From SIG603 sp044432645 (GTDB lineage Bacteria > Bacillota > Clostridia > Oscillospirales > Acutalibacteraceae): a stretch of 64,000 nucleotides of DNA. The notes under the pieces are model-generated. The model was not told the DNA's origin, made no database searches, and saw only the letters and a program-made list of their open reading frames with translations. The stretch spans positions 15,580 through 79,579 of the forward strand of contig JAWXUM010000006.1 in NCBI GenBank assembly GCA_044432645.1, written 5' to 3'. Numbering within the stretch: the stretch's first letter is position 1; every line of letters starts with the position of its first letter. Made by a program: the position numbers and the translations under genes. Of the stretch, positions 36,437 through 45,226 are shown piece by piece.

Positions 36437-37951
36437 ATGACTACTAAAAAATTTGAAATACTTGATATTAAATTTACTGCAAAAACAACTAGAAATCCTT
36501 TTTGTGAAGTCGATTTTTATGCTATTGTAAAAAGCTCTGCTGATGACAAAGGAATTAAAATTCATGGTTTCTATAACGGTGGTGACGAGTATATACTTCG
36601 TTTCAATTTCAATGAAATTGGTGAATATAGCTATACAACACATTCTGATATTCGTGATTTAGACGGACATACTGGTACGGTTACAGTAATTGAAAATGAT
36701 GATACTTCAAAACACGGACCTCTTGTTTTAAACGACAAAAACAAAAATAGAATTTATCACTACGACGGCACTCATTACAACCTTTGTGGGTTTGAGTGTG
36801 ACTGGCTTTTTGCTATTAGTTATGATGATAAAGAGAAGTTAACTAAAACAAAACGTCTTGCAAAAGAGCTTGCTGAAAATAAACTTAATCATGTAATAAT
36901 GAATGTTTACGCTTATGATATTCAGTGGGAAAAAGACCCTCGCATTATGCCCGAGCATGAGCAAGGCGAAAGAAACGACATTTTTCCTTTTGGTGGAAGC
37001 AATGTAGAGCCTGATTTCACAACTTTAAACGTTGATTTTTTCAAGCATTTGGATAATGTAATCTCAATTCTTGATAAAGAAAATATAGTTTCTCATTTAA
37101 TGATTTACGTATGGAACAAAAAAGTTAACTGGCCTGAATGCTCATCTAAATGGGATAACATGTATTTTGACTATGTTGTTAAGCGTTATGGTGCGTTTTC
37201 TAACATTATGTGGGACGTTAGTAAAGAAGCTTTAAGCTACGGCTATTGTGATATGGACTACATTGTAGAAAGAACAGTTCGCCTTAAAAAGCTTGACGCA
37301 TTTAAAAGACTTGTTACAGTACATGATTATCAGTTCTGTGAAACTTTTCCTACTCTTGTTGATGTTATATCTACTCAAACATGGCTTTATGACATACATG
37401 CAGTAATGCTTGGTCTTGCAAGTAAACACCCAGATAAACCTGTTTTCAACCTTGAGCACGGTGGTTACGAAGAGGGTGATTATTCTGTATTTACAGGAAC
37501 TTACACAAATGCAGAACATTGTTTAAGACGTAATTATGCGATTTTATTTGCTGGAACTTATTCTTGCTATTACTGGCAACCAATTTCTTGGAGTGCCACA
37601 ATGATGCCTTGGGAAGCTAAAATCAAACCTCATTTTGAGTATTATAAATATATGAATGAATTCTTCATTGAAAATGAATATGAAACTTTAGCACCAGCCG
37701 AAAAGCTTGGTCAAGGTGGATATTACTTAGCAAATAAAGATTTAAGTAAGATTTTAATTTATTGCCATGGTGATGTTTTTCACGCTACTTTACCTGCTAG
37801 TGGTGCTTTAGATGGCAAAGAGTGTACTTATAAATGCTTCAATATATATACTGGTGAATATAGCGAAGAAAAAAACATGAAACTAACTCGTTGGAACTCA
37901 TTTGTCCCAGCTTTTGATAACGACTGTATAGTAGTAGTTGATGTTAAATAA
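36437..37951 (+). CDS. DUF5060/DUF4038 glycoside hydrolase-like protein (apiosidase-like)
   Basis: 504 residues without a signal peptide, so cytoplasmic. The first 80 residues form a DUF5060 beta-sandwich (FCEVDFYAIV, YILRFNFNEIGEY). The TIM-barrel DUF4038 part has YNLCGFECDWLFAI, MWDVSKEAL and FNLEHGGYEEG. The two Glu residues in these last motifs are likely catalytic. A small C-terminal beta domain follows. Related proteins release apiose or act on rare plant glycans. Paired with the upstream amidohydrolase, it may process an imported glycoside; the pairing is inference. Confidence 0.82.
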   Translation: MTTKKFEILDIKFTAKTTRNPFCEVDFYAIVKSSADDKGIKIHGFYNGGDEYILRFNFNEIGEYSYTTHSDIRDLDGHTGTVTVIENDDTSKHGPLVLNDKNKNRIYHYDGTHYNLCGFECDWLFAISYDDKEKLTKTKRLAKELAENKLNHVIMNVYAYDIQWEKDPRIMPEHEQGERNDIFPFGGSNVEPDFTTLNVDFFKHLDNVISILDKENIVSHLMIYVWNKKVNWPECSSKWDNMYFDYVVKRYGAFSNIMWDVSKEALSYGYCDMDYIVERTVRLKKLDAFKRLVTVHDYQFCETFPTLVDVISTQTWLYDIHAVMLGLASKHPDKPVFNLEHGGYEEGDYSVFTGTYTNAEHCLRRNYAILFAGTYSCYYWQPISWSATMMPWEAKIKPHFEYYKYMNEFFIENEYETLAPAEKLGQGGYYLANKDLSKILIYCHGDVFHATLPASGALDGKECTYKCFNIYTGEYSEEKNMKLTRWNSFVPAFDNDCIVVVDVK

Positions 37952-37955
37952 ACAG

Positions 37956-37988
37956 AAAGCAGTGATGAATTTCATCACTGCTTTTTTG
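37956..37988. terminator. Bidirectional terminator between glycoside hydrolase and parB
   Basis: AAAGCAGTGATGA-ATT-TCATCACTGCTTTTTT. Strong stem with T run on the plus strand and A run on the other side, serving both convergent genes. Confidence 0.88.
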
Positions 37989-37997
37989 TTGGCTTTT

Positions 37998-38837
37998 TTA
38001 CCCTTTAAAATTCTTCATTATCTCTTTTAGGTCATCTTCGCCGTAAAACTCAATTTGTATAACACCTTTTTTGCTTGTTCCGTCTACTTTTATTTTTCTG
38101 CCTAAAAATTCATTAAGTGCTAGTTCAGCTTCGACAAAATAATTATTACGTGTTGTTTGTTTTTTTGGTTTATGTTCTTGATTGCACTTTTTTTGAAGTG
38201 CTTCTAACGCTCTAACACTCATGCCCTGTTTTGCAAGTTCTGCTGCTTTTTTAAGGTCTTCTTCGTCTTTAAAGCCTAATAAAGTTCTTCCGTGACCAGC
38301 TGAAATTTCATTTTTTTCTATCATTTCAATTACAAAATCAGGCAAACTCATAAGTCTTAGCACATTAGCTACTGCTGACCTTGATTTTCCAACAGTTTTA
38401 GCAACTTCTTCTTGATTCATGTCATGCTCTTTAAGCAATACTTCGTAACCTCTAGCCTCTTCAATTGGGTTTAGGTTTTCACGTTGCAAGTTCTCTATTA
38501 ACGCAATTTGCATGAACTCTTTATCGTCCATTTCTTTAATAATAACTGGAATTTCCTTAAGCCCAGCCATTCTGCTCGCTCTCCAACGTCTTTCACCAGC
38601 TACAATTTCATAGCCACCAGCGAAAATTGGACGTGCAATAATTGGTTGTAAAACACCGTGCATTGCAATGGAGTCAGCAAGTTCTGCCAAACTTTCAGCG
38701 TCAAAGTCTTTTCTTGGTTGACTCCTATTTGGTTCGATTTCATTTATTTTAATCATTGTTCCAGATGAATTTTCTATTGTATTTTCTGCAAATATTAAGT
38801 CAAGACCTTTTCCAAGTCCACCTTTTTTCATAGCCAT
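37998..38837 (-). CDS. parB: Chromosome partitioning protein ParB (Spo0J)
   Basis: 279 residues from the ATG that overlaps the parA stop (TAATG). The N-terminus is KKGGLGKGLDLIF, like Spo0J. The CTP-binding region has RSQPRKDFD and GGYEIVAGERRWRASR, followed by the ENLQRENLNPIEEA motif. The helix-turn-helix is MNQEEVAKTVGKSRSAVANVLRLM with GHGRTLL after it. ParB loads at parS sites, slides as a CTP clamp and organises the origin. Two perfect parS sites and one near-match lie in this window. Confidence 0.96.
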   Translation of the reverse strand: MAMKKGGLGKGLDLIFAENTIENSSGTMIKINEIEPNRSQPRKDFDAESLAELADSIAMHGVLQPIIARPIFAGGYEIVAGERRWRASRMAGLKEIPVIIKEMDDKEFMQIALIENLQRENLNPIEEARGYEVLLKEHDMNQEEVAKTVGKSRSAVANVLRLMSLPDFVIEMIEKNEISAGHGRTLLGFKDEEDLKKAAELAKQGMSVRALEALQKKCNQEHKPKKQTTRNNYFVEAELALNEFLGRKIKVDGTSKKGVIQIEFYGEDDLKEIMKNFKG

Positions 38838-39604
38838 TAACATGCTCCTTTTTTTATAATTTCTGTAGCTAACGCATTGTAAGCTTCGGTTCCTTTATTC
38901 AGCCTATCATAATACAAAACTGGTTTTCCAAAACTTGGTGCCTCTGAAAGCCTTACAGTTCGTGGAATTACAGTAGAAAATACTTTTCTAGGAAAGTATT
39001 TTTTTACTTCTGACACTACTTGTTGGGTTAAGTTCAGCCTGCCGTCATACATTGTAAGCAAAACACCTTCGATGTCTAAATTTTCGTTAAATTGCCTTTT
39101 AATTCTTCTAACTGTGTTCATCAGTTGTGAAAGACCCTCTAAAGCGTAAAATTCACATTGAATTGGAATTAAAATTGTGTCGCTTGCGTTTAAAGCGTTG
39201 GTTGTTATAAGTCCTAATGACGGAGGACAGTCCATTATTATATAATCATAATCGCCACGGACTGTGGCTAATGCATTTTTAAGCAAGCTTTCACGCTTGT
39301 CCATGGTAGAAATTTGAATTTCAGCTGCAGCTAGGTCCATATCAGACGGCATAAGGCTTAAATTTTTAAATTCAGTTTTCACAATTGCTTGAGCAGCTGT
39401 TTTTTCGCCGATTAAAACTTCGTAAGAAGAATAATCGGTTTTTCTTTTATCAACTCCAACACCACTTGTTGCATTACCTTGTGGGTCTATATCAATAAGT
39501 AAAATTCGTTTATCCATAGTGCTTAAAGCCGCTGCAAGGTTTACGGCAGTTGTTGTTTTGCCAACTCCACCCTTTTGGTTAGCGACAGATATTACTTTTC
39601 CCAT
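38837..39604 (-). CDS. parA: Chromosome partitioning ATPase ParA (Soj)
   Basis: 255 residues. The deviant Walker A is VANQKGGVGKTTTAVNLAAA, and YDYIIMDCPPSLGLIT is Walker B. It binds DNA non-specifically as an ATP dimer and is released by ParB, and it also modulates DnaA in Firmicutes. It overlaps parB by one base, and a perfect parS lies about 80 bases upstream. Confidence 0.96.
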   Translation of the reverse strand: MGKVISVANQKGGVGKTTTAVNLAAALSTMDKRILLIDIDPQGNATSGVGVDKRKTDYSSYEVLIGEKTAAQAIVKTEFKNLSLMPSDMDLAAAEIQISTMDKRESLLKNALATVRGDYDYIIMDCPPSLGLITTNALNASDTILIPIQCEFYALEGLSQLMNTVRRIKRQFNENLDIEGVLLTMYDGRLNLTQQVVSEVKKYFPRKVFSTVIPRTVRLSEAPSFGKPVLYYDRLNKGTEAYNALATEIIKKGAC

Positions 39605-39686
39605 AAAATCGCTCCTAATTTAATCTTATATTTATTTTACCATATTTTTTGAAATTATGGAAGTGATATTTTACAAATTTACAAAA

Positions 39687-39702
39687 TGTTTCACGTGAAA
39701 CA
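39687..39702. promoter_or_regulatory. parS: Perfect parS site upstream of parA
   Basis: TGTTTCACGTGAAACA, with the palindrome extended to AAATG...CATTT. It lies between parA (minus) and ypeB (plus), so ParB bound here could also affect both promoters. Confidence 0.92.
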
Positions 39703-39779
39703 TTTTTGCATAAATAATAAAAAACTGGAAACAATAATTAAAAATGTAAAAAGAGGGTGATTTTATCACTAAAAAAATT

Positions 39780-41105
39780 TTGAAAATATTAATTCCAATT
39801 TTTGTAATAGCCATAGTTTTTTTAACGTGGTTAGGCTTCAGATTTAAGTCTATTGGTGAAGATTACAGTGCTACACTCGTCAACACTTACACAAGGTCGA
39901 TGGGTGACCTTATGGAATATTTGGAGGACATGGATTCAGCACTTGAAAAGTCGAAATACACTGCTACTTCTACCGGCCAAATAACGATTGCTACAGTTTT
40001 ACAAGAAAGTGCAACAGGGGCAAAAACAGCTATTAGTTATTTACCGTTTGAAGACAATAACTGCGAGATTATTGAAAATTATTTATCAGTTGTGGCAGAT
40101 TATGCTTTTTATATAGAGTATAAAATTGCAAAAAATGAAGAACTTACCGAAGAAGATTATACTAATTTCGAAATTTTACAAAGCTACGTAACGGCTATTA
40201 AGTCAGAATTTGAAGAAATAGAAGGTCAAATTGAAAATGCCGAGGTTTCTTTGGGCGAAATTGAAAGTGTAATAAACAAAAGTTTTAATCTTAAAGGATT
40301 AGATAATTTTGACAGTGGTATAAGCGAACTTGCTACAGAGCTTTCCTCGTTGCCAACTATGATTTATGACGGACCTTTTTCTGACCATATAGTAAATAGT
40401 CAGGCAGTTTTTTTAGCAAATAAAGATGAAATTACACAAGATGAAGCATTGAGTATAGCTGCTGAGTTTGCAAAAGTGAGTGAAAGCGAACTTAGCCTAA
40501 AGTATGTAGACGAGGGGAGTTTGGCTGCTTTTCAGTTTGAGGGTGAGGGAATTACAATTAAAGTAACTAAATTTGGTGGTGAAATTTCATACTATAAAAA
40601 GACCGAAACACTTACTGAAAGCAACTTAAGCTACGAAGAAGCTTTAGAAATGGCATTACAGCATTTGAGTGAGGCTGGGTATGACAATATGAAAGAAAGT
40701 TACTATGTAATAAACGATAACATGTGCACGATTAATTTTGCACCTTTGCAAGACGATGTTATTTTGTATCCTGATTTAATCAAGGTTACAGTCGAACTAG
40801 GGGAGGGGGAACTGTTTGAATTTAGTGCGACTGGTTACCTTTCCAATCACTTTGAAAGAGAAAACCTTATACCATCAATTGACGAAGTTACGTGTAGCGA
40901 AAGTGTTAGCTCTAATTTAGAAATAAAAAGCATCAATATAGCAATTACACCAACAATTACAGCAAACGAAGCTTTATGCTATGAGTTTCTATGCGAGGAC
41001 AGCGAAACAGGAACAGAAGTTTTAGTTTATATAAATGGGGAAACTGGTCTAGAAGAGCAAATTTATATAATTTTAGAAAGCGAAACTGGGAAATTGGTTA
41101 TGTAA
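39780..41105 (+). CDS. ypeB: Spore germination protein YpeB
   Basis: About 441 residues. One N-terminal membrane segment (ILIPIFVIAIVFLTWLGF) is followed by a helical region and two PepSY-like domains (ALSIAAEFAKVS, EEALEMALQHLSEAGY). The hallmark LPTMIYDGPFSDHI is present. YpeB stabilises the cortex-lytic enzyme SleB in spores; sleB is not next to it here. The start is uncertain: TTG at 39780 is the first usual start codon in frame but lacks a site. The only good ribosome site, GAGGGTG (39753-39759), is followed in frame by ATC (39765). Confidence 0.88.
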   Translation: MKILIPIFVIAIVFLTWLGFRFKSIGEDYSATLVNTYTRSMGDLMEYLEDMDSALEKSKYTATSTGQITIATVLQESATGAKTAISYLPFEDNNCEIIENYLSVVADYAFYIEYKIAKNEELTEEDYTNFEILQSYVTAIKSEFEEIEGQIENAEVSLGEIESVINKSFNLKGLDNFDSGISELATELSSLPTMIYDGPFSDHIVNSQAVFLANKDEITQDEALSIAAEFAKVSESELSLKYVDEGSLAAFQFEGEGITIKVTKFGGEISYYKKTETLTESNLSYEEALEMALQHLSEAGYDNMKESYYVINDNMCTINFAPLQDDVILYPDLIKVTVELGEGELFEFSATGYLSNHFERENLIPSIDEVTCSESVSSNLEIKSINIAITPTITANEALCYEFLCEDSETGTEVLVYINGETGLEEQIYIILESETGKLVM

Positions 41106-41173
41106 GTGAGCATGAATTGCAACGGAGTTAGTATTATGCACTGCATATTCCCTACTAAAAATAATCGCAAAAA

Positions 41174-41196
41174 TAGGGACGGAAAATCCGTCCCTT
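41174..41196. repeat. TAGGGACGGA/TCCGTCCCT hairpin, copy 1
   Basis: GGGACGGA-AAA-TCCGTCCC with the TAGGG edge of the dispersed family. The twin copy is at 41470-41493. Confidence 0.8.
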
Positions 41197-41254
41197 CAGC
41201 TTGTCGAAAAAGGTTTTGTATTTGTGTAAAATACCGAAAATATATTTTTAAATG

Positions 41255-41423
41255 GTAGGGGCGAGCTGTGCTCGTCTGAAATCAAGATGTTAATTTAGTG
41301 CTCGTCCGAAATCAAGATGCTAATTTAGTGCTTTTATAAAATTAATAAAAATATTTCTCTATTTTACACAAAACAAGACAAAACTTTTTGTTTTATCCAC
41401 GGACGAGCACAGCTCGCCCCTAC
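41255..41423. repeat. MITE-like element with GTAGGGGCGAGC terminal inverted repeats
   Basis: 169 bases bounded by GTAGGGGCGAGCTGTGCTCG and its inverse ending GCTCGCCCCTAC. Inside, a unit CTCGTCcGAAATCAAGATG plus TAATTTAGTG is duplicated in tandem (about 41270-41334). It has no coding frame. It resembles the 139-base element at 50903-51041 in ends and partly in the interior (TATCCACGGACGA). Confidence 0.8.
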
Positions 41424-41469
41424 AATGTTTGTGCAACTTTTTTTACAATATAGGTTTTTTTGACAGTGT

Positions 41470-41493
41470 GTAGGGACGGAAAATCCGTCCCTT
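41470..41493. repeat. GTAGGGACGGA/TCCGTCCC hairpin, copy 2
   Basis: Same sequence as 41174-41196, immediately beyond the tcdA stop. It may serve as the tcdA terminator. Confidence 0.8.
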
Positions 41494-41498
41494 AAATT

Positions 41499-42209
41499 TC
41501 ATTTTGCTAAATCTTTAACTACTTCGCCACCAATTATTAAACCGGCAACTGATGGAACAAAAGCTGTACTGCCTGGCACTGGTCTGCCTGCACTTCCCTT
41601 ACTTTCTGTGCTTAAAAATGGTGTCATAGCCTCTTCTTTTGAAAAAAGCACTTTTACATCTTTTATATTAAGCTCCTTAAGTTTCTTACGAACAACTCTA
41701 GCAAGTGGGCAAACGCTAGTTTTAGAAATATCAGCAATTTCAAAAGCTGTTGGGTCAAGTTTGTTTCCAGCGCCCATTGAGCTTATAACTTTCACGTCAA
41801 CTTCTTTGGCTTTTCTTATGATTTCAATTTTGCCACTAACAGTGTCAATAGCATCAACTACATAATCATATACTGAAAAGTCAATTTCGTGGCTGTTTTC
41901 AGGAGTGAAAAACATGTCGTAAGTCACAACATTTGCGTTTGGGTTTATATCTTTTACCCTTTTCGCCATAATTTGGGTCTTACTTTTCCCAATGGTTGAG
42001 TGAAGTGCTACTATTTGTCTGTTTATATTGCTAAGTGAAACGGTGTCATTATCAAATAAATCTAAATTCCCTACACCACTTCTAGCAAGAGCCTCACAAA
42101 CGTGGCCACCAACTCCACCAATACCAAACACAGCAACTCGGCTTTTGTTTAGCTTTTTTATAGCATCGTCACCAAGCAAAAGTGCAGTTCTTGAAAATTC
42201 ATTTACCAT
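41499..42209 (-). CDS. tcdA: tRNA threonylcarbamoyladenosine dehydratase TcdA
   Basis: 236 residues of the ThiF/MoeB/E1-like family. The ATP-binding loop is VAVFGIGGVGGHVCEALARSG, and NLDLFDNDTVSLSNINRQ and YVVDAIDTVSGK are the conserved blocks. It cyclises t6A (made by TsaD, encoded here) to ct6A at tRNA position 37. It follows the clpE-like gene by three bases, so it is the last gene of that operon. Confidence 0.92.
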   Translation of the reverse strand: MVNEFSRTALLLGDDAIKKLNKSRVAVFGIGGVGGHVCEALARSGVGNLDLFDNDTVSLSNINRQIVALHSTIGKSKTQIMAKRVKDINPNANVVTYDMFFTPENSHEIDFSVYDYVVDAIDTVSGKIEIIRKAKEVDVKVISSMGAGNKLDPTAFEIADISKTSVCPLARVVRKKLKELNIKDVKVLFSKEEAMTPFLSTESKGSAGRPVPGSTAFVPSVAGLIIGGEVVKDLAK

Positions 42210-42212
42210 ATA

Positions 42213-44474
42213 TTATTTACTCACAACTAAAATTTTATCCTCTTGGACATCAACGCTTACCATAGTAATATTGTCTTCACCTTTTTCTATGATTTCGCTT
42301 GCAATTTGGTCCTCTACATCACGTCGAATATTATTTCTTATATCCCTAGCACCACTTTTACCGTTAATTGACTTTTTAGCAATCAAATCACACGCTTTAC
42401 TGCTGTAAATCAGTGAAATCCCTTTTTCATTCAATGATTCAATATACTCATCAAGCATTAAAGCAGCGATTTTAGAATAATCACTTTCGTCAAGTGGTCT
42501 AAAGATAACAATTTCGTCAATACGGCTTAAAAATTCAGGTCTTAAAAACTCTGACAAGCCTTTAACTGCTTTGTCACGGCTAATTTCGCCGTCATTTTTG
42601 TTAAAACCAAGCACACTTTCTTTGTTGTTACTACCAGCGTTTGAAGTCATAACAATAACTGTATTTTCGAAGTTTACAGTTCTTCCGTGAGCATCGGTAA
42701 CTCTACCTTCGTCCAAAATTTGAAGAAGAACATTCATAACATCTGGGTGAGCTTTCTCAATTTCGTCAAGCAAAATAACGCTATAAGGGCGACGACGAAC
42801 TTTTTCAGTTAGCTGTCCAGCCTCATCATAACCAACATAGCCTGGAGGTGAACCAATTATTTTGGAAACAGAGTGCTTTTCCATAAATTCTGACATGTCA
42901 AGCCTAATCAAAGTTTCAGGACTGTCGAAAAGCTCTTTAGAAAGAACCCTTACAAGTTCAGTTTTACCTGTACCAGTAGGCCCTACAAATATAAATGAAG
43001 CAGGGTGTTTTCTAGGGCTGAGCTGTAAACGGCTACGTTTTGTAGCAGCAGAAATAACAGCAACAGCTTCGTCTTGACCGATGATTTTCTTTTTAAGAGC
43101 CACATCAAAATTACTTAATTTGCCTAAATCAGTTTTTTGAATTTTAGATGCTGGAATACCAGTCCAAAGCTCAATAACCCTTGCTAAATCTTCGCTTGTA
43201 ACATTTGTGTACACTTTATCCATGTCTGTTTCATTAATTTGTTGTTCAAGCAAAGTGATTTCATATCTTGTTTTTGCTATATTTTCATAGTCTATAACTT
43301 CGCTTGCAGATAAATCTTGCTCCTTAGCCTTTGCATAGTCTAAATCATATTGTAATTTTTCGAAAATTTCAAGGTCTTTGTTTCTAAGCGCAGCAGTTGT
43401 ACAAGCCTCGTCCAAAATGTCGATAGCTTTGTCTGGCAAAAATCTGTCAGTAATATATCTTTCAGACAATACAACCAAAGTTTTAGCAATCTTTTCGCTC
43501 ACTTTTACCTTGTGGAAGTCTTCATAATAAGATTTAATACCCAAAATAATTTCAGTAGCCTCTGCAACAGAAGGCTCGTTAACTGTTACAGGCTGAAAAC
43601 GTCGCTCTAAAGCACTGTCTTTTTCGATATATTTTCTATATTCGTTGAAAGTTGTAGCACCAACTACTTGAATTTCGCCACGAGATAAGGCTGGTTTTAA
43701 AATATTAGCAGCATTCATGCCACCCTCAGAGTCACCAGCGCCTACCAAATTATGAACTTCATCTATAAATAAAATTATGTTACCAGCTTGTTTAACTTCG
43801 TCTATTAAGTCCTTAATTCTCTTTTCAAACTGTCCTCTAAACTGGGTACCAGCAACCAAAGAAGTAAGGTCTAAAAGCATAACATCTTTCTTTTTAAGCT
43901 TGTTAGGAACAGTTCCGTTTGCAATCCTTAAGGCTAAACCTTCAGCAATTGCAGTTTTACCAACACCAGGTTCACCAATTAGGCAAGGGTTATTTTTTGT
44001 TCTTCTTGACAAAATTTGAACTACACGTTCGGTTTCTCTTTCTCTGCCAATAATAATATCAAGCTCGCCACGTCTTGCTTTTCCTGTTAAATCGGTGCAA
44101 AAGTTTTGAAGATTTTTTCTTTTAGCTTTATGAAAATTATCTTTTTTTTCTTTTTTAGGGGCTTCTTTATTTTGTGAATTGTCTTTATTCCCACCAAAAA
44201 TTTGTGCTATAGGAAGTGACATAGACCCACCTACAGAAAAACCGTCATCATCGTTTTCGTCTTCGTCCTCCATAGACATAAGTCCTTCCATGCCAACTTC
44301 TAAAGACTCAATCATGTCGTCTGTAATTCCCATTTTGCTCATAATATCGTTTACTGGTTTAATGCCAAGTTCTTTGGCGCATACTAAGCAAAGTCCGTCT
44401 GTAGAGTTTGGGTTATTTGGCTGTGAAATAAAAACTATAGCAGGACGTTTTTTGCATCTTGAACACATCATCAT
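42213..44474 (-). CDS. clpE: ClpE-like AAA+ unfoldase of the Clp protease
   Basis: 753 residues. The N-terminus is a zinc finger (CSRC at 4-7, CLVC at 29-32), as in ClpE, instead of the double Clp-N repeat of ClpC. An acidic linker follows. The first ATPase module has GEPGVGKTA and LFIDEVHNLVGAG. A short coiled middle domain follows (KLQYDLDYAKAKEQDL). The second module has GPTGTGKTELVRVL and GSPPGYVGYDEAGQLTEKVR. It unfolds proteins for ClpP, especially under stress. The gene starts a run with tcdA. ClpC-type adaptors may still use it. Confidence 0.9.
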   Translation of the reverse strand: MMMCSRCKKRPAIVFISQPNNPNSTDGLCLVCAKELGIKPVNDIMSKMGITDDMIESLEVGMEGLMSMEDEDENDDDGFSVGGSMSLPIAQIFGGNKDNSQNKEAPKKEKKDNFHKAKRKNLQNFCTDLTGKARRGELDIIIGRERETERVVQILSRRTKNNPCLIGEPGVGKTAIAEGLALRIANGTVPNKLKKKDVMLLDLTSLVAGTQFRGQFEKRIKDLIDEVKQAGNIILFIDEVHNLVGAGDSEGGMNAANILKPALSRGEIQVVGATTFNEYRKYIEKDSALERRFQPVTVNEPSVAEATEIILGIKSYYEDFHKVKVSEKIAKTLVVLSERYITDRFLPDKAIDILDEACTTAALRNKDLEIFEKLQYDLDYAKAKEQDLSASEVIDYENIAKTRYEITLLEQQINETDMDKVYTNVTSEDLARVIELWTGIPASKIQKTDLGKLSNFDVALKKKIIGQDEAVAVISAATKRSRLQLSPRKHPASFIFVGPTGTGKTELVRVLSKELFDSPETLIRLDMSEFMEKHSVSKIIGSPPGYVGYDEAGQLTEKVRRRPYSVILLDEIEKAHPDVMNVLLQILDEGRVTDAHGRTVNFENTVIVMTSNAGSNNKESVLGFNKNDGEISRDKAVKGLSEFLRPEFLSRIDEIVIFRPLDESDYSKIAALMLDEYIESLNEKGISLIYSSKACDLIAKKSINGKSGARDIRNNIRRDVEDQIASEIIEKGEDNITMVSVDVQEDKILVVSK

Positions 44475-44595
44475 TTTCTTTTTCTTCCCTTCATTTCATA
44501 TTATATATAAATTTCGTAATAAACATTCAATACTATTACTATACACAATTTTTGCATAAAATGTATAAACAAGTTATTAACATTAGTAATTTTTC

Positions 44596-45216
44596 TTATT
44601 TTTTTGCTATTAAATGCTCTTTTAAGCAAATTTCATCATTTGGATTGTTTGATTTTAACAATTTTTTATATAAATTATAATAATTTTTCCAAGCGTACAT
44701 CATCATGACAGCAGTTAAAAGCATTAAAGAACTTGTAATTATGTCAAAATAAAATTCTTCCATATTAATTTTTGAAAGAAAAACTGTTATAATTGTCGAA
44801 ATGTAAAACAAAACGGTTGCAACTTTGCCGTACCATTTTGCAGCACCTGGCTTTTTCTTAAGAGTTAATAGTCTTGTCGCAAAAATCAGCATAGAAACTT
44901 CTTTAATTAACATTAAAATAAAAAACGGACAAAGTTTTGGGTATTTTATACACAAACATAAAGCGATTGCTACTTGTGTTAGTTTGTCTGCAAAAGGGTC
45001 TAATATTTTGCCAAGTTCTGTTATTTGATTAAATTTTCGTGCAATAAAACCGTCTAAAGCATCTGAAATTCCTGAAATTACCATTATTAGAATTGAAATA
45101 GGAAGTTCATCTTCTAAAAAATAATAGCAAAAAAACGGAATGCATGCAATTCTAAGTGCACATAAAGAATTTGGCACATTTATATTTTGATTAAATTCCT
45201 TATTCTTAAACATCAA
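44596..45216 (-). CDS. pgsA: CDP-diacylglycerol-glycerol-3-phosphate phosphatidyltransferase PgsA
   Basis: 206 residues. The CDP-alcohol transferase motif D-x2-DG-x2-AR-x8-G-x3-D-x3-D is visible as DALDGFIARKF and GKILDPFADK. Several membrane helices surround it. It makes phosphatidylglycerol-phosphate, the precursor of anionic lipids, at the cytoplasmic membrane. It follows cvpA by about 10 bases with an AAGGAG site. Confidence 0.9.
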   Translation of the reverse strand: MMFKNKEFNQNINVPNSLCALRIACIPFFCYYFLEDELPISILIMVISGISDALDGFIARKFNQITELGKILDPFADKLTQVAIALCLCIKYPKLCPFFILMLIKEVSMLIFATRLLTLKKKPGAAKWYGKVATVLFYISTIITVFLSKINMEEFYFDIITSSLMLLTAVMMMYAWKNYYNLYKKLLKSNNPNDEICLKEHLIAKK

Positions 45217-45226
45217 AAATTCTCCT

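Larger units (their letters stand above)
41106..41498. other. Repeat-dense intergenic region between ypeB and tcdA
   Basis: 390 bases, no gene. It holds two copies of a GGGACGGA-AAA-TCCGTCCC hairpin (41174-41196, 41470-41493) flanking a 169-base inverted-repeat element (41255-41423). The first hairpin may also end ypeB transcription and the second tcdA transcription. Confidence 0.75.

Noticed and set aside
41393..41401. DnaA-box-like TTATCCACG
   Set aside because: It is part of a dispersed repeat end (also near 51011 as CTATCCACGG), far from the origin gap.
42028..42408. 126-codon plus-strand frame opposite tcdA and the clpE-like gene
   Set aside because: It straddles two well-supported minus-strand genes and has shadow-type composition.
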